The notes: generated from the letters alone by a model not told the origin. A stretch of 64,000 bases of DNA from Chloroflexota bacterium (GCA_016191425.1 JACPOR010000015.1:1-64000), one strand, 5' to 3'; shown: positions 42,159-51,306, counted from the stretch's first letter. Made by a program: numbers and translations.

Positions 42159-43421
42159 TCACGCGACGACCAGCTGAGGAACCGCGCCCGTGCGCGGCCC
42201 GAGCCACGCGACCGGGTCGGCGAGGAGCGGCTCGAAGGCGAGTTCGGCGGCACCGAGCAGCGGTGCGTCGATGCCGAGACTGGCCGGGGCGACGCTCACG
42301 ACCCGGCGCGAGGCCACCAGCGCAAGAGCGCTGATCTCGGCATTCACGTCATCGATGAGGTATGGGAAGGCACGCGAGAACAGGCCTCCCAGCACGATGA
42401 CGCGAGGGTTGAGGACATTGACGAGCCCGGCCAGGCCGACTCCCAGCCAACGCCCGGTGACCCGTAGCGCCTCGACGGCCTCGGGTCGACCCTCCGCCGC
42501 GTCGGCGATGAGCGCGGCGACGGCCATCCGGCCACCGTCGAGCGGGTAGCCGGCCCTCGCGAGCAGAGCCACCTCGCCGATCTCGGTCTCCCAGCAACCC
42601 GTCGAGCCACAGCGGCAGGGCCGGCCAGCCGGATTGATGGGCATGTGGCCGATCTCGCCGCCGAACCCGTTTGTCCCCGACAGGGGCCGACCGCCGACGA
42701 TGATCCCACCGCCGACACCGACTTCGCCGTGCACGTACACGACGTCCTCCGCGCCGCGCGCCGCCCCGCGCCGGAACTCGGCGAGGGCGCCGAGATCGGC
42801 TTCATTGGCCACCTCGACGGGCGCCCCGAGGTCAAGGGCTGCGGCCAGGTGCGCACCAAGAGGGACGTCGATCCAGCCGAGGTTCGGTCCGGCGGCGACG
42901 ACACCATCGATGGGCCGGACTAGGCCGGCCACCGCGACGCCCACGCCGATCGGCGTCTGGTACGAGGGTCGCTGGTCGCGCGCCCGTTTCGCGAGGTGAC
43001 AAAGATCGTCCACGATGTCCCCGAGGCTGGAGTGCGCTCGGGGTCGGTCGACGCGCTCCTTCCAGTGGACCTCGCCGCCGAGTCCGACGATGGCCACGGC
43101 CAGGGAGTCAACGGCAATCTCGAGCGCCAGGACCACGACGCTGTCGGCAACGAGGCGGACCTGGGGTGATGGCCGGCCAGGCGTCCCGAGGCGGAGTGCG
43201 GCCTCCTCGACGACGAAGTCTCCGGCGACGAGGTCACCGACCAAGGAGCGAATGGCGCTCCGGGTGAGCCCCGTCCACGCCACAAGCTCGGATCGTGACA
43301 ACGGCCCGCGCAGATGCAACTCGCGGACGATCGCGCTCAGGTTCGCCCGACGAACCGTCTCGCTGCGCTGACCGACCTCTTCGCGAGGGGTGAACAACAG
43401 GTTTGTGTTCCTCTCTTGCAA
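42159..43421 (-). CDS. xylR: ROK-family transcriptional regulator (XylR-like)
   Basis: A 420-aa ROK repressor. An N-terminal winged helix (NLSAIVRELHLRGPLSRSELVAWTGLTRSAIRSLVGDLV) is followed by the ROK sugar-kinase-like domain with GVGVAVAGLV, GEVGVGGGIIVGGRPLSG and the zinc motif GHMPINPAGRPCRCGSTGCWE. It probably senses xylose and represses the flanking xyl genes. The start shown is TTG 43421; TTG about eight codons further in is an alternative. An inverted repeat with a GTTTGTGTT word covers the first codons, suggesting autorepression. Divergent from the SDR operon. Confidence 0.85.
   Translation of the reverse strand: MQERNTNLLFTPREEVGQRSETVRRANLSAIVRELHLRGPLSRSELVAWTGLTRSAIRSLVGDLVAGDFVVEEAALRLGTPGRPSPQVRLVADSVVVLALEIAVDSLAVAIVGLGGEVHWKERVDRPRAHSSLGDIVDDLCHLAKRARDQRPSYQTPIGVGVAVAGLVRPIDGVVAAGPNLGWIDVPLGAHLAAALDLGAPVEVANEADLGALAEFRRGAARGAEDVVYVHGEVGVGGGIIVGGRPLSGTNGFGGEIGHMPINPAGRPCRCGSTGCWETEIGEVALLARAGYPLDGGRMAVAALIADAAEGRPEAVEALRVTGRWLGVGLAGLVNVLNPRVIVLGGLFSRAFPYLIDDVNAEISALALVASRRVVSVAPASLGIDAPLLGAAELAFEPLLADPVAWLGPRTGAVPQLVVA
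43392..43410. promoter_or_regulatory. Candidate ROK operator at the xylR start
   Basis: GAACA-N9-TGTTC lies at 43392-43410, overlapping GTTTGTGTT (43401-43409), which is identical to the left half plus spacer of the xylAB operator at 35849-35857. It overlaps the 5' end of the regulator gene. Confidence 0.5.
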
Positions 43422-43587
43422 ATGTCTGTGCTAGGCTCGCCGATACGGGCGGGCGCTGTCAAGCAGGTTCTGTCACCAACTCTTCCACCCGCACTCCGGT
43501 CGGACGCACCAGCCGGGCGAGCGCGGCCGGTCACATCGTGGCTGCCGGAGAACGCCGGCCGACGGCCACTCACAAGAGGACGATCTC

Positions 43588-44295
43588 ATGCATTCCCTTC
43601 ACGGTCGAGTTGCCCTCGTCACCGGGGCCAGTCGGGGCATCGGAGCGGCCATCGCCCGGAACCTCGAGGCAGCCGGCGTCAAGGTCGCCATCGCGTCGCG
43701 GAGCGGCGACAACCCGGGAATTCCCGGGGCGTTCGCGCAGGCCTGCGACGTGCGAAGCGCGGATTCCATGACCGCGATGGTGGACGCCACGGTCGCCCGT
43801 TTCGGACAGCTGGACATCCTGGTCGTGAATGCCGGCGTCGGCGCCTATGGCCCGTTCCTGGACCTTCCGATGGCGGATCTCGAGGAGATGATCGAGGTGA
43901 ACGTGAAGGGTGCGCTCTTCGCTGTCCGAGCGGCCCTCCCCCACCTGCTCAGGAGCGAGGCCGCCGACATCGTCACGATTGCGAGCGAGGCCGGCCGTCG
44001 CGGCCTACCGTACGAAGTGGCCTACTGTGCCTCGAAGTTCGCCCAGGTGGGCATGACCCGGGCCCTTGACCACGAGCTTCGGGAGCAGGGCGTTCGGTGC
44101 ACCAACGTCTGCCCCGGCGGCGTTGCCACGGACTTCGCGATGGGCCACGGGCGAACTCCGGATATGCCCCAGCTGGCGGGCATGATGTCCGCGGACGATG
44201 TCGCCGAGGTCGTGCGTTTCGTGGTGACGAGACCTCGCAACCATCGCCTCCTCGAGGTCGCCCTGCGGCCGGTCAGCGAATCCTCGTGGGGCTAG
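43588..44295 (+). CDS. Short-chain dehydrogenase/reductase
   Basis: A 235-aa classical SDR: cofactor loop TGASRGIGAA, VVNAGVG, and the Ser-Tyr-Lys triad in IVTIASEAG and YEVAYCASKFAQ. The basic residues after strand 2 (ASRSGD) suggest NADP(H). Substrate is unknown; its place at the head of an operon containing a Gfo/Idh/MocA dehydrogenase and an aldose epimerase beside xylose genes suggests sugar or sugar-acid oxidoreduction. ATG 43588 has an AGAGGA site. The next gene starts 4 bp after its stop. Confidence 0.82.
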   Translation: MHSLHGRVALVTGASRGIGAAIARNLEAAGVKVAIASRSGDNPGIPGAFAQACDVRSADSMTAMVDATVARFGQLDILVVNAGVGAYGPFLDLPMADLEEMIEVNVKGALFAVRAALPHLLRSEAADIVTIASEAGRRGLPYEVAYCASKFAQVGMTRALDHELREQGVRCTNVCPGGVATDFAMGHGRTPDMPQLAGMMSADDVAEVVRFVVTRPRNHRLLEVALRPVSESSWG

Positions 44296-44299
44296 GCGC

Positions 44300-45301
44300 G
44301 TGACGAACCTGCGCTGGGGAATCCTGTCGACGGCCGACATCGGGCGGAAGAAGGTGATTCCCGGGATCCAGGCCGCCGATCGTTCGACGGTTGTCGCGGT
44401 CGCGTCGCGAGACGCGGCCCGCGCCCGTGCCGTGGCGACAGCGTTGAACATCCCGCGGGTCCATGGGTCCTACGAGGCCCTGCTCGCGGATCCGGACGTC
44501 GATGCCGTCTACATTCCGCTTCCGAACCACCTCCACGCCTCCTGGACGATCGCGGCGGCCCGCGCCGGGAAGCACGTGCTGTGCGAGAAGCCCCTGGCCA
44601 CGACCGCCGCGGACGCGGAGCACATGATCGAGGCCTGCGAGGACGGGGGGGTCCGCCTGATGGAGGCGTTCATGTATCGGCTCCACCCGTCCTGGGTTGC
44701 CGTCAGGCATCTGGTTTCGTCGGGACGAATCGGACGCCTCGTGGCTGTCCAGAGCTGGTTCTCCTACTTCAACGACGACGCCGCGAATATCCGCAACATC
44801 CGGGCCTATGGCGGCGGGGCCCTGTTCGACGTTGGCTGTTACAACGTCAACCTGTCGCGCATGCTGTTCGGCGCCGAGCCGAGACGCGTGGAGGGGTCGC
44901 TGGTTCGGGATCCCGTCTCGGGCGTCGACACCGTGACGAGTGCGCTCCTTGAATTCGAGGAAGGCGTGGCCACGTTCACCTGCTCGACCAGGGCCGAGGA
45001 CGACCAGCGCGTGCACATCTACGGGACGGGCGGACGCATCTCGATCGACATCCCCTTCAACATCCCGCCCGTGCTCCCGACGTCGATCCGGATCAGCCAC
45101 GGGGGCGAGCCCCCGGTCGCGCCGGCCACGGAGACGATCACCTTCGCAGCCGCCGATCCCTATGCCATCCAGGCGGGCCGATTCGCCGCGGCCATCCTCG
45201 ATGACCTGCCGACTCCGATCGCCCCTTACGATGCCGTCGCGAATCTCCGGGTGATCGAGCGCGTCTTCGCCGCCGCCGAGCCAACCGGCGCACACAACTG
45301 A
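44300..45301 (+). CDS. Gfo/Idh/MocA-family oxidoreductase (D-xylose dehydrogenase-like)
   Basis: A 333-aa NAD(P)-dependent sugar oxidoreductase: Rossmann domain LRWGILSTADIGRKKVIPGIQ, the family motif GKHVLCEKPLATT, and catalytic region with YGGGALFDVGCYNVNLSRMLFG (Asp/His-equivalent positions before the beta-sheet domain). The N-terminal STADIGRKKVIP resembles NADP-dependent D-xylose 1-dehydrogenases and 1,5-anhydrofructose reductases. Given the broken xylA nearby, oxidation of xylose is an attractive but unproven role. GTG 44300 is 4 bp after the SDR stop. Confidence 0.82.
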   Translation: MTNLRWGILSTADIGRKKVIPGIQAADRSTVVAVASRDAARARAVATALNIPRVHGSYEALLADPDVDAVYIPLPNHLHASWTIAAARAGKHVLCEKPLATTAADAEHMIEACEDGGVRLMEAFMYRLHPSWVAVRHLVSSGRIGRLVAVQSWFSYFNDDAANIRNIRAYGGGALFDVGCYNVNLSRMLFGAEPRRVEGSLVRDPVSGVDTVTSALLEFEEGVATFTCSTRAEDDQRVHIYGTGGRISIDIPFNIPPVLPTSIRISHGGEPPVAPATETITFAAADPYAIQAGRFAAAILDDLPTPIAPYDAVANLRVIERVFAAAEPTGAHN

Positions 45302-45314
45302 GGACGTGCGGACC

Positions 45315-47189
45315 ATGTCGGTTCAACGACCTCGGGCGGCCATCGCCATTGCGCTCGTGGCTGTCCTGCTGGGCGTCGCGGCCTTCGCGGCCGCGGTCCG
45401 TCCGTGGGAGTCCCCGCAGGCCTGTACGGCAACGGTGGACCATCCGGAGTGGTCGGTCGCCCGCCGCTGGGACGAGGCCCTCCTCGACGCGATCAGACGC
45501 GCGCTCCCGAATCCTCCGGTCCACGCCCGGAACCTCTACCACCTCTCGGCGGCCATGTGGGATGCGTGGGCTGCCTACGACCCGACGGCCGACGGCGTCT
45601 TCGTCACCGAGAAGCGCACCGCCCCGGACGTCGAGGCTGCTCGTCGCGAGGCGATGAGCTATGCCGCCTACGGGATCCTGACGTCCCGGTTCATCAAGGC
45701 GACCGGCGGCGAGGCATCCCTGTCCGAGTTCGCCGACGTGATGGACAGCCTGTGCTATCCGCTCAACGCCACGATCGCCGAGGGTGATACGCCGGCTGCG
45801 CTTGGGAACCGGATCGCCCGGACGATCCTCGCGGCAGGGCGCGAGGACGGCTCCAATGAGGCCGGCAACTACGTCCCGCCCGACTATCAGCCGGTGAATG
45901 AGCCGCTGGTCGTGGATGGATCCGCAATCAGCATGGCGGACCCGAACCGATGGCAGCCGCTCCAGATCGCACGCATGATCTCGCAGAATGGGATCCCGGT
46001 GACGAACGGCGTTCAGCAGGCAGTCGGCACCCAATGGGGATACGTGACGGGGTTCGCCCTCGGGGAAGCCGGCACGAACGGCACACCCATCGATCCCGGC
46101 CCGCCGCCTCGTGTCGGCGACCCGGCCACCGACCGGGAGATCAAGGATCAGGTCGTGGAAGTCATCCGGGACAGCAGCTTCCTCGACCCTGCGGATCCCA
46201 CGAGGATCGACATTTCGCCCGGGGCGCGCGGCAACAACAGCCTCGGCACCAATGACGGGACGGGCCGGCCGATCAACCCGGCGACGGGCGCACCCTACCC
46301 ACCCGATGTCGTCCTGCGGGCCGACTTCGGCCGCATCATGGCCGAGTTCTGGGCGGACGGCCCGAACTCGGAGACGCCGCCGGGGCACTGGAACGTCCTG
46401 GCGAACCTCGTCTCCGACGAACTCGACCCGAACCTCCGCATCGGCGGCACCGGTCCCCAGGTCAACCGCCTCGAGTGGGACGTCAAGCTCTACCTTGCGC
46501 TCAACGGCGCGGTCCACGACGCGGCGATCGCCTCCTGGGGCCTCAAGGGATACTACGACTCGAGCCGGCCGATCTCCCTGATCCGGTACATGGGCAGCCT
46601 CGGGCAGAGCAGCGACCCCGCCGGCCAGTCGTACAACCCGGAGGGCCTGCCGCTGGTGCCGGACCTGATCGAGGTGATCACGGCCGAGAGCACGGCTCCT
46701 GGTCAGCGTCACGCCCAACTCAAGGGCCACGAAGGCGAGATCGCTGTTCGAGCCTGGCGCGGGAACCCCCCGGACCCGAAAGCTGACGTCTCGGGCGTCG
46801 GCTGGATCCTCGCCACCGAATGGGTGCCCTACCAGCAACCGACGTTCGTCACGCCTTCGTTCCCGGGGTACGTGTCCGGACACAGCACGTTCAGTCGCGC
46901 CGCGGCCGAAGTGCTTGCCGGGTTCACCGGCAATCCGTTCTTCCCCGGCGGCGTGAGTGGCTTCACGATCAAGGCCGGCTCGTTGAAGTTCGAAAAGGGA
47001 CCGACGACCGACATACGCCTCGAGTGGGCGACGTACTTCGACGCCGCGGACCAGGCTGGCCAGTCTCGCCTGTGGGGCGGAATCCACATCCAGTCCGACG
47101 ACTTCACGGGGCGCCGGATCGGATCCCAGTGCGGGATCGACGCCTGGGCGCTCGCCCAGCGCTACTACGCCGGGGCCGTGACCCCGTGA
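45315..47189 (+). CDS. Secreted vanadium-dependent haloperoxidase-like (PAP2) protein
   Basis: A 624-aa exported protein with an N-terminal signal/anchor (AAIAIALVAVLLGVAAFAAA) and a vanadium-chloroperoxidase-type C-terminal half. All vanadate ligands are present with the spacing of fungal chloroperoxidase: Lys411-x6-Arg418-Pro in KGYYDSSRP, S521-G522-H523 in YVSGHSTFSR, and R585-x5-H591 in RLWGGIH. It may oxidise halides with peroxide or act as an acid phosphatase of the same fold; halide specificity cannot be read. ATG 45315 is preferred over GTG 45306 for spacing to AGGA. Third gene of the six-gene operon, 7 bp before the FG-GAP/ASPIC gene. Confidence 0.82.
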   Translation: MSVQRPRAAIAIALVAVLLGVAAFAAAVRPWESPQACTATVDHPEWSVARRWDEALLDAIRRALPNPPVHARNLYHLSAAMWDAWAAYDPTADGVFVTEKRTAPDVEAARREAMSYAAYGILTSRFIKATGGEASLSEFADVMDSLCYPLNATIAEGDTPAALGNRIARTILAAGREDGSNEAGNYVPPDYQPVNEPLVVDGSAISMADPNRWQPLQIARMISQNGIPVTNGVQQAVGTQWGYVTGFALGEAGTNGTPIDPGPPPRVGDPATDREIKDQVVEVIRDSSFLDPADPTRIDISPGARGNNSLGTNDGTGRPINPATGAPYPPDVVLRADFGRIMAEFWADGPNSETPPGHWNVLANLVSDELDPNLRIGGTGPQVNRLEWDVKLYLALNGAVHDAAIASWGLKGYYDSSRPISLIRYMGSLGQSSDPAGQSYNPEGLPLVPDLIEVITAESTAPGQRHAQLKGHEGEIAVRAWRGNPPDPKADVSGVGWILATEWVPYQQPTFVTPSFPGYVSGHSTFSRAAAEVLAGFTGNPFFPGGVSGFTIKAGSLKFEKGPTTDIRLEWATYFDAADQAGQSRLWGGIHIQSDDFTGRRIGSQCGIDAWALAQRYYAGAVTP

Positions 47190-47196
47190 ATCCACA

Positions 47197-48852
47197 GTGA
47201 CCCGTGGGCGTGGAGCCGTTCTCGTCATTGCCGTCATGGTCCTCGCCGGTGGTGCCATTGGCGCAGGAGCCCTGCTCCTTCGATCATCGGGGCCGACATC
47301 CGCTGCCGGGGCGCCCAGATTCGTCTCCGATACCGCGACGTCCGGGATCAGCCATCGATATGAAGGTGACGTGACCTTCGCCGTGGGAGGCGGGGTTGCC
47401 GTCCTTGATTGCAACGCCGATGGCCGGCCGGACCTGTATCTCGCCGGCGGGTCGGCCCCGGCGACCCTCTACCGGAATGACGGAGCGATCGGCGGTCCGC
47501 TGCACTTCAGCACGGTTGACGCCCCGGCGGTTGGCCTCCCACGAGTGACCGGTGCCTACCCGATCGACATCGACGGGGACGGGATCACGGACCTCGTTGT
47601 CCTTCGCGCCGGCGAGAGTGCCATCTTCCGCGGTACCGGCAACTGCCAGTTCGAACCGGTCAGTGAGGCCCTGGGTTTCGACGGCGCCCCCGGCGACACC
47701 TTCGCCTTCAGCGCGACATGGGAGGGCGCCGCCGCCCTCCCGACGCTCGCATTCGGCCGCTATCTCCGGCCTGGACCGGACGGCACCCCGACCGCGGACT
47801 GCGATTCGAGTTCGCTCCTGAGGCCGGCGGCCGGCGGTGCCCGGTATGGGTCCGCGATCGACCTGCTGCCGGGGTATTGCGCGCTCTCCATGCTGTTCAG
47901 TGACTGGGACCGATCCGGACGACGGGACCTCCGGGTCACGAACGATCGGAACTACTACGCCGACGGCATGGACCAGCTGTGGCGAGTCGAACCCGGCCGG
48001 GCACCGCGCCTGTACACGGCCGAGGACGGCTGGGTGGCGATGCAGATCTTCGGGATGGGGATCGCCAGCCAGGACCTCACGGGCGTCGGATATCCCGAGC
48101 TGTACATCACGAGCCAGGGCGACAACAAGCTCCAGACGCTGACTTCGGGACCGGACCGTCCCACCTACCGGGACATCGCCCTCCGTCGAGGCGTCATCGC
48201 GACCCAGCCGTTCACCGGCGGGGACACCCTGCCCTCAACGGCCTGGCATCCCGAGTTCCAGGACGTCAACAACGACGGCTTTCTGGATCTTTTCGTCTCC
48301 AAGGGCAACGTGAGCGACGAGCCGGGATACGCGATCCGTGATCCGAGCAACCTGTTCCTCGGTCAGCCGGACGGGACGTTCGTCGAGGGTGCGGAGCAGG
48401 CCGGCATCGTGACCTTTGAGCGCGGCCGCGGCGCGGCGCTCGCCGACTTCAACCTGGACGGCCTGCCTGACCTGGTCGTCGCCAACTACGGCGCCGACGT
48501 CAGCCTCTGGCGCAACGTCGGATCCGGAACGGAGGAGGCGCCGGCCCAGATGGGAAACTGGGCGGCGATTCGGCTCCTTCAGGCCCGGCCCAATCCGGAT
48601 GCCATCGGGGCCTGGATCGAAACCCGAATCGGCGATCAGACCCTCCAGCGCGAGCTGTCGATCGGTGGCGGGCATGCCGGCGGTCAGCTGGGCTGGCTGC
48701 ACCTGGGGCTCGGCCCGGCCGGATCGGCCGAAGTCCGCGTCCAGTGGCCCGACGGCGAGCTGGGCCCATGGATCCGCGTTGAGGCTTCCGAGTTTGCGAT
48801 CATCGAGCGCGGCGCCACCGAGGCCCGGCGCTGGCTGCCCGGAGGATCATGA
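47197..48852 (+). CDS. Exported FG-GAP repeat/ASPIC-UnbV (CRTAC1-like) protein
   Basis: A 551-aa protein with an N-terminal membrane anchor, then a beta-propeller built of calcium-binding FG-GAP-like repeats (DCNADGRPDLYL, DIDGDGITDLVV, DVNNDGFLDLFV, DFNLDGLPDLVV), and a C-terminal ASPIC/UnbV domain (NWAAIRLLQ... IGAWIETRIGD ... SIGGGHAGGQLGWLHLGLG ... VQWPDG). CRTAC1-like proteins bind calcium and often sit next to haloperoxidase/PAP2 genes; their role is unclear. GTG 47197; its stop overlaps the next start by 4 bp (ATGA). Confidence 0.85.
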   Translation: MTRGRGAVLVIAVMVLAGGAIGAGALLLRSSGPTSAAGAPRFVSDTATSGISHRYEGDVTFAVGGGVAVLDCNADGRPDLYLAGGSAPATLYRNDGAIGGPLHFSTVDAPAVGLPRVTGAYPIDIDGDGITDLVVLRAGESAIFRGTGNCQFEPVSEALGFDGAPGDTFAFSATWEGAAALPTLAFGRYLRPGPDGTPTADCDSSSLLRPAAGGARYGSAIDLLPGYCALSMLFSDWDRSGRRDLRVTNDRNYYADGMDQLWRVEPGRAPRLYTAEDGWVAMQIFGMGIASQDLTGVGYPELYITSQGDNKLQTLTSGPDRPTYRDIALRRGVIATQPFTGGDTLPSTAWHPEFQDVNNDGFLDLFVSKGNVSDEPGYAIRDPSNLFLGQPDGTFVEGAEQAGIVTFERGRGAALADFNLDGLPDLVVANYGADVSLWRNVGSGTEEAPAQMGNWAAIRLLQARPNPDAIGAWIETRIGDQTLQRELSIGGGHAGGQLGWLHLGLGPAGSAEVRVQWPDGELGPWIRVEASEFAIIERGATEARRWLPGGS

Positions 48853-50231
48853 TCACGGCGTCGTCACGGCTCGCGGCGATCGATCTGCCAATGTGGCCGC
48901 GGCCGGAGGTGGCGCCGACCCTGCCGGCCGCGATCTATCCGGCGCGCCTGGAACGTCTTCGGGCCAAGGCCGAGCTTCACGGATATGACCAAATCGTGGT
49001 CTACGCCGATCGTGAGCACAGCGCCAATCTGGCCTACCTGACCGGCTTCGACCCGCGATTCGAGGAGGCGATCCTCATCGCCGGAGCAACCGGCCGACCC
49101 GTCCTCCTGGCCGGCAACGAGTGCATCGGGCTTGCCCGTCAGGCTGCCCTCCCGGTTGACGCGGTGCTCCACCAGGACCTGAGCCTGCCGAGCCAGCCCC
49201 GGGATCGGTCGGAACCGCTTCTCGACGTCCTCGCAGACGCCGGGCTGCGACGAGACGGGCGGATCGGGATCGTCGGCTGGAAGGTGCCGAGGGATCGCTC
49301 GTCCCTCGAGTGTCCGGCATGGCTCGTCGACGCGGTCCGTGACATCGTCGGCGGGCAGGGGATGGTCGAGAACGCCACGGACCTGCTCATCGATGCAGCC
49401 GACGGACTCCGCGTCATCAACGAGGCGCACCAGCTCGCGGCCTTCGAGCACGCGTCGTGCGAGACATCGAGCGGAGTCCGGGATCTCCTCTTTGGTGTCC
49501 GCCCCGGGATGCGCGAGCGTGAGGCCGTCCAGTTGCTCCGGTGGAGCGGAGCGCCACTCTCATGTCACCTGATGCTCACGGCCGGCCCGCGGGCCCGATT
49601 CGGGCTGCTCAGCCCGGGCGATCGAGCGATCGAACGCGGCGATCCGATGACCGTTGCCTTCGGCATCTGGGGGGCGCTCACCTGTCGGGCGGGATTCGTG
49701 GTCGATGGCCCGGCCGAGCTGCCGTCCGGGGTCGGCGACTATGTGGGGCGCCTCGTGGCGCCCTATTTCGACGCCATCGCCGAGTGGTATGGCGCTCTTC
49801 GCATCGGCCAGACCGGCGGCGCGCTGCAGGAGATCATCGACCGCAGGCTCGGCGATCCGTTCTTCGGGATCTTCCTGAACGCCGGTCACCAGCTCCATCT
49901 CGACGAATGGGTCAACTCGCCCATCAGCCGGGACAACCCGATCGAGCTCGCCTCGGGGATGGTCCTCCAGGCCGACATCATCCCGGCGACCGGCGGTCCG
50001 TATTTCACGACGAATGTCGAGGATGGGGTTGCCCTGGCCGACGAGCGGCTCCGGGCGACGTTGGCCGACGAGCATCCGGACCTCTGGAACCGCGTCACGA
50101 CACGGCGAGCCTTCATGCGCGACGCGCTGGGCATCGAGCTCCATCCCGATGTCCTGCCCTTCTCCAATATCCCGGCCTACCTGCCGCCCTACCTGCTGCG
50201 CCCCGACCTCGCCATGACGCGAGCCCGATGA
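48849..50231 (+). CDS. M24-fold protein (Xaa-Pro peptidase-like, metal ligands degenerate)
   Basis: A 460-aa creatinase/aminopeptidase-P-fold protein: an N-terminal creatinase-like domain (about 25-180: LERLRAKAELHGYDQIVVYADREHSANLAYLTGFDPRFEEA) and a C-terminal pita-bread domain. Of the five M24 metal ligands, the His (NAGHQLHLDEW) and last Glu (TNVEDGV) are in place, but the two Asp positions read VAFGIWGALTCRAGF and the first Glu is replaced in LQADIIP. It is therefore probably not a standard metallopeptidase. It starts within the stop of the ASPIC gene and its own stop overlaps the epimerase start, so all three are translationally coupled. Confidence 0.75.
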   Translation: MITASSRLAAIDLPMWPRPEVAPTLPAAIYPARLERLRAKAELHGYDQIVVYADREHSANLAYLTGFDPRFEEAILIAGATGRPVLLAGNECIGLARQAALPVDAVLHQDLSLPSQPRDRSEPLLDVLADAGLRRDGRIGIVGWKVPRDRSSLECPAWLVDAVRDIVGGQGMVENATDLLIDAADGLRVINEAHQLAAFEHASCETSSGVRDLLFGVRPGMREREAVQLLRWSGAPLSCHLMLTAGPRARFGLLSPGDRAIERGDPMTVAFGIWGALTCRAGFVVDGPAELPSGVGDYVGRLVAPYFDAIAEWYGALRIGQTGGALQEIIDRRLGDPFFGIFLNAGHQLHLDEWVNSPISRDNPIELASGMVLQADIIPATGGPYFTTNVEDGVALADERLRATLADEHPDLWNRVTTRRAFMRDALGIELHPDVLPFSNIPAYLPPYLLRPDLAMTRAR

Positions 50232-51148
50232 CGGCGGATTCCGTCGAGCCGATGATCGAGGGCGGGCCGCGCCTCGTCAGGCTCGGCACCGGTGCGATCA
50301 GGGTCGAGCTCCTGCCCGAGCTCGGGGCGCGCCTGCATCGCCTGAAGGTGTTCGGCCACGATCTCCTTCGCACGCCATCGGACCCGCGGGTGCACATAGG
50401 CGAGCCGTTCGCCTGGGGTGGCTACGTCATGGCTCCCTGGTGCAACCGGATCGATCCGGTCCCGACGGCGGTCGGTGAATCGATTGTGTCCGTCCCAGCC
50501 AACACACCGGACGGAACCGCGCTGCATGGACAGGTCTACCTGGCTCCCTGGCAGGAACGCGGCCCGGGCTTCTACGCGGTCCGCGGCGGTGGCGCCGGGA
50601 CCGGCTGGCCGTGGCCGTACGAGACGACACTCCGGGTGACGGCAGCCGTATCGGGAATCGACCGGGCGACCCTGACCGTCGGGCAGGTCCTGACGAACCT
50701 GGCCGATGGACCGATGCCCGGCGGCGTCGGTCTGCATCCCTGGTTTCAGGGACCGCTCGAGATCCGCATCGCGGCCGATCTCGTCCTGCCATCCAATGTG
50801 GATTCCGCTCGCTCGATCGAGGATGTTTCCGGTGCCTTCGATCTACGTTCGATGGGTGGAATGCCCAGCGACCTCGACGCGACGTGGCTCGATCCGGGCC
50901 ATCCTCCAGTCGAGCTGCGGTGGCCGAACCTCGGCATTCAGGCCGTGATGGAGGTCACTTCAGACGCCGGCTTGTGCATCGTTGCGGCGAGTCCCGTCGA
51001 CGCCGGAGCCGTTGCCGTCGAGCCAGAGACGCACGCGCCACAGGGACTCCGACGACTCCTTGCCGGCGACCCCTACGGCCTCACGTGGCTGAGACCCGGA
51101 CGATCCATCACCCTGATCACACGCATCGATTTCGAACGGGCGCGATGA
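50228..51148 (+). CDS. Aldose 1-epimerase (mutarotase) family protein
   Basis: A 306-aa galactose-mutarotase-fold enzyme interconverting alpha and beta anomers of aldoses. Catalytic candidates are the His in GTALHGQVY, the His in GGVGLHPWFQ and the base Glu in AVEPETHAPQGL. It is cytoplasmic, with no signal peptide. ATG 50228 overlaps the M24-like stop (ATGA). As last gene of the operon it supports a sugar-oxidation role for the upstream dehydrogenases, which act on a particular anomer. Confidence 0.85.
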   Translation: MTADSVEPMIEGGPRLVRLGTGAIRVELLPELGARLHRLKVFGHDLLRTPSDPRVHIGEPFAWGGYVMAPWCNRIDPVPTAVGESIVSVPANTPDGTALHGQVYLAPWQERGPGFYAVRGGGAGTGWPWPYETTLRVTAAVSGIDRATLTVGQVLTNLADGPMPGGVGLHPWFQGPLEIRIAADLVLPSNVDSARSIEDVSGAFDLRSMGGMPSDLDATWLDPGHPPVELRWPNLGIQAVMEVTSDAGLCIVAASPVDAGAVAVEPETHAPQGLRRLLAGDPYGLTWLRPGRSITLITRIDFERAR

Positions 51149-51189
51149 CGGCCAAGACGTACGGGGTAACGGCCAAGCCGATCCATGAC

Positions 51190-51306
51190 GCCCGCCCGAT
51201 GAGACTCCGCGGCCCGCAGACCAGCCCGTCGCGGTCCGGGGCCAGCAGACTCGCCCGATGAGCTCCGCGGCCATCAGACTCGCCCGATGAGCTCCGCGGC
51301 CAGCAG
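51190..51306. repeat. Tandem duplication of the 3' end of the F420-type oxidoreductase gene
   Basis: A 29-bp unit (AGACTCGCCCGATGAGCTCC continuing CGCGGCCA) occurs at 51247-51275 and 51276-51304; the second copy codes for the last residues LLAAELIGRV and spans the stop. A third, degenerate copy lies at about 51190-51219. Confidence 0.85.

Noticed and set aside
50960-51274. Short minus-strand frame beginning MAAELIGRV downstream of the LLM gene
   Set aside because: Its first residues are only the duplicated tail of the LLM gene; the rest is antisense to the aldose epimerase gene.
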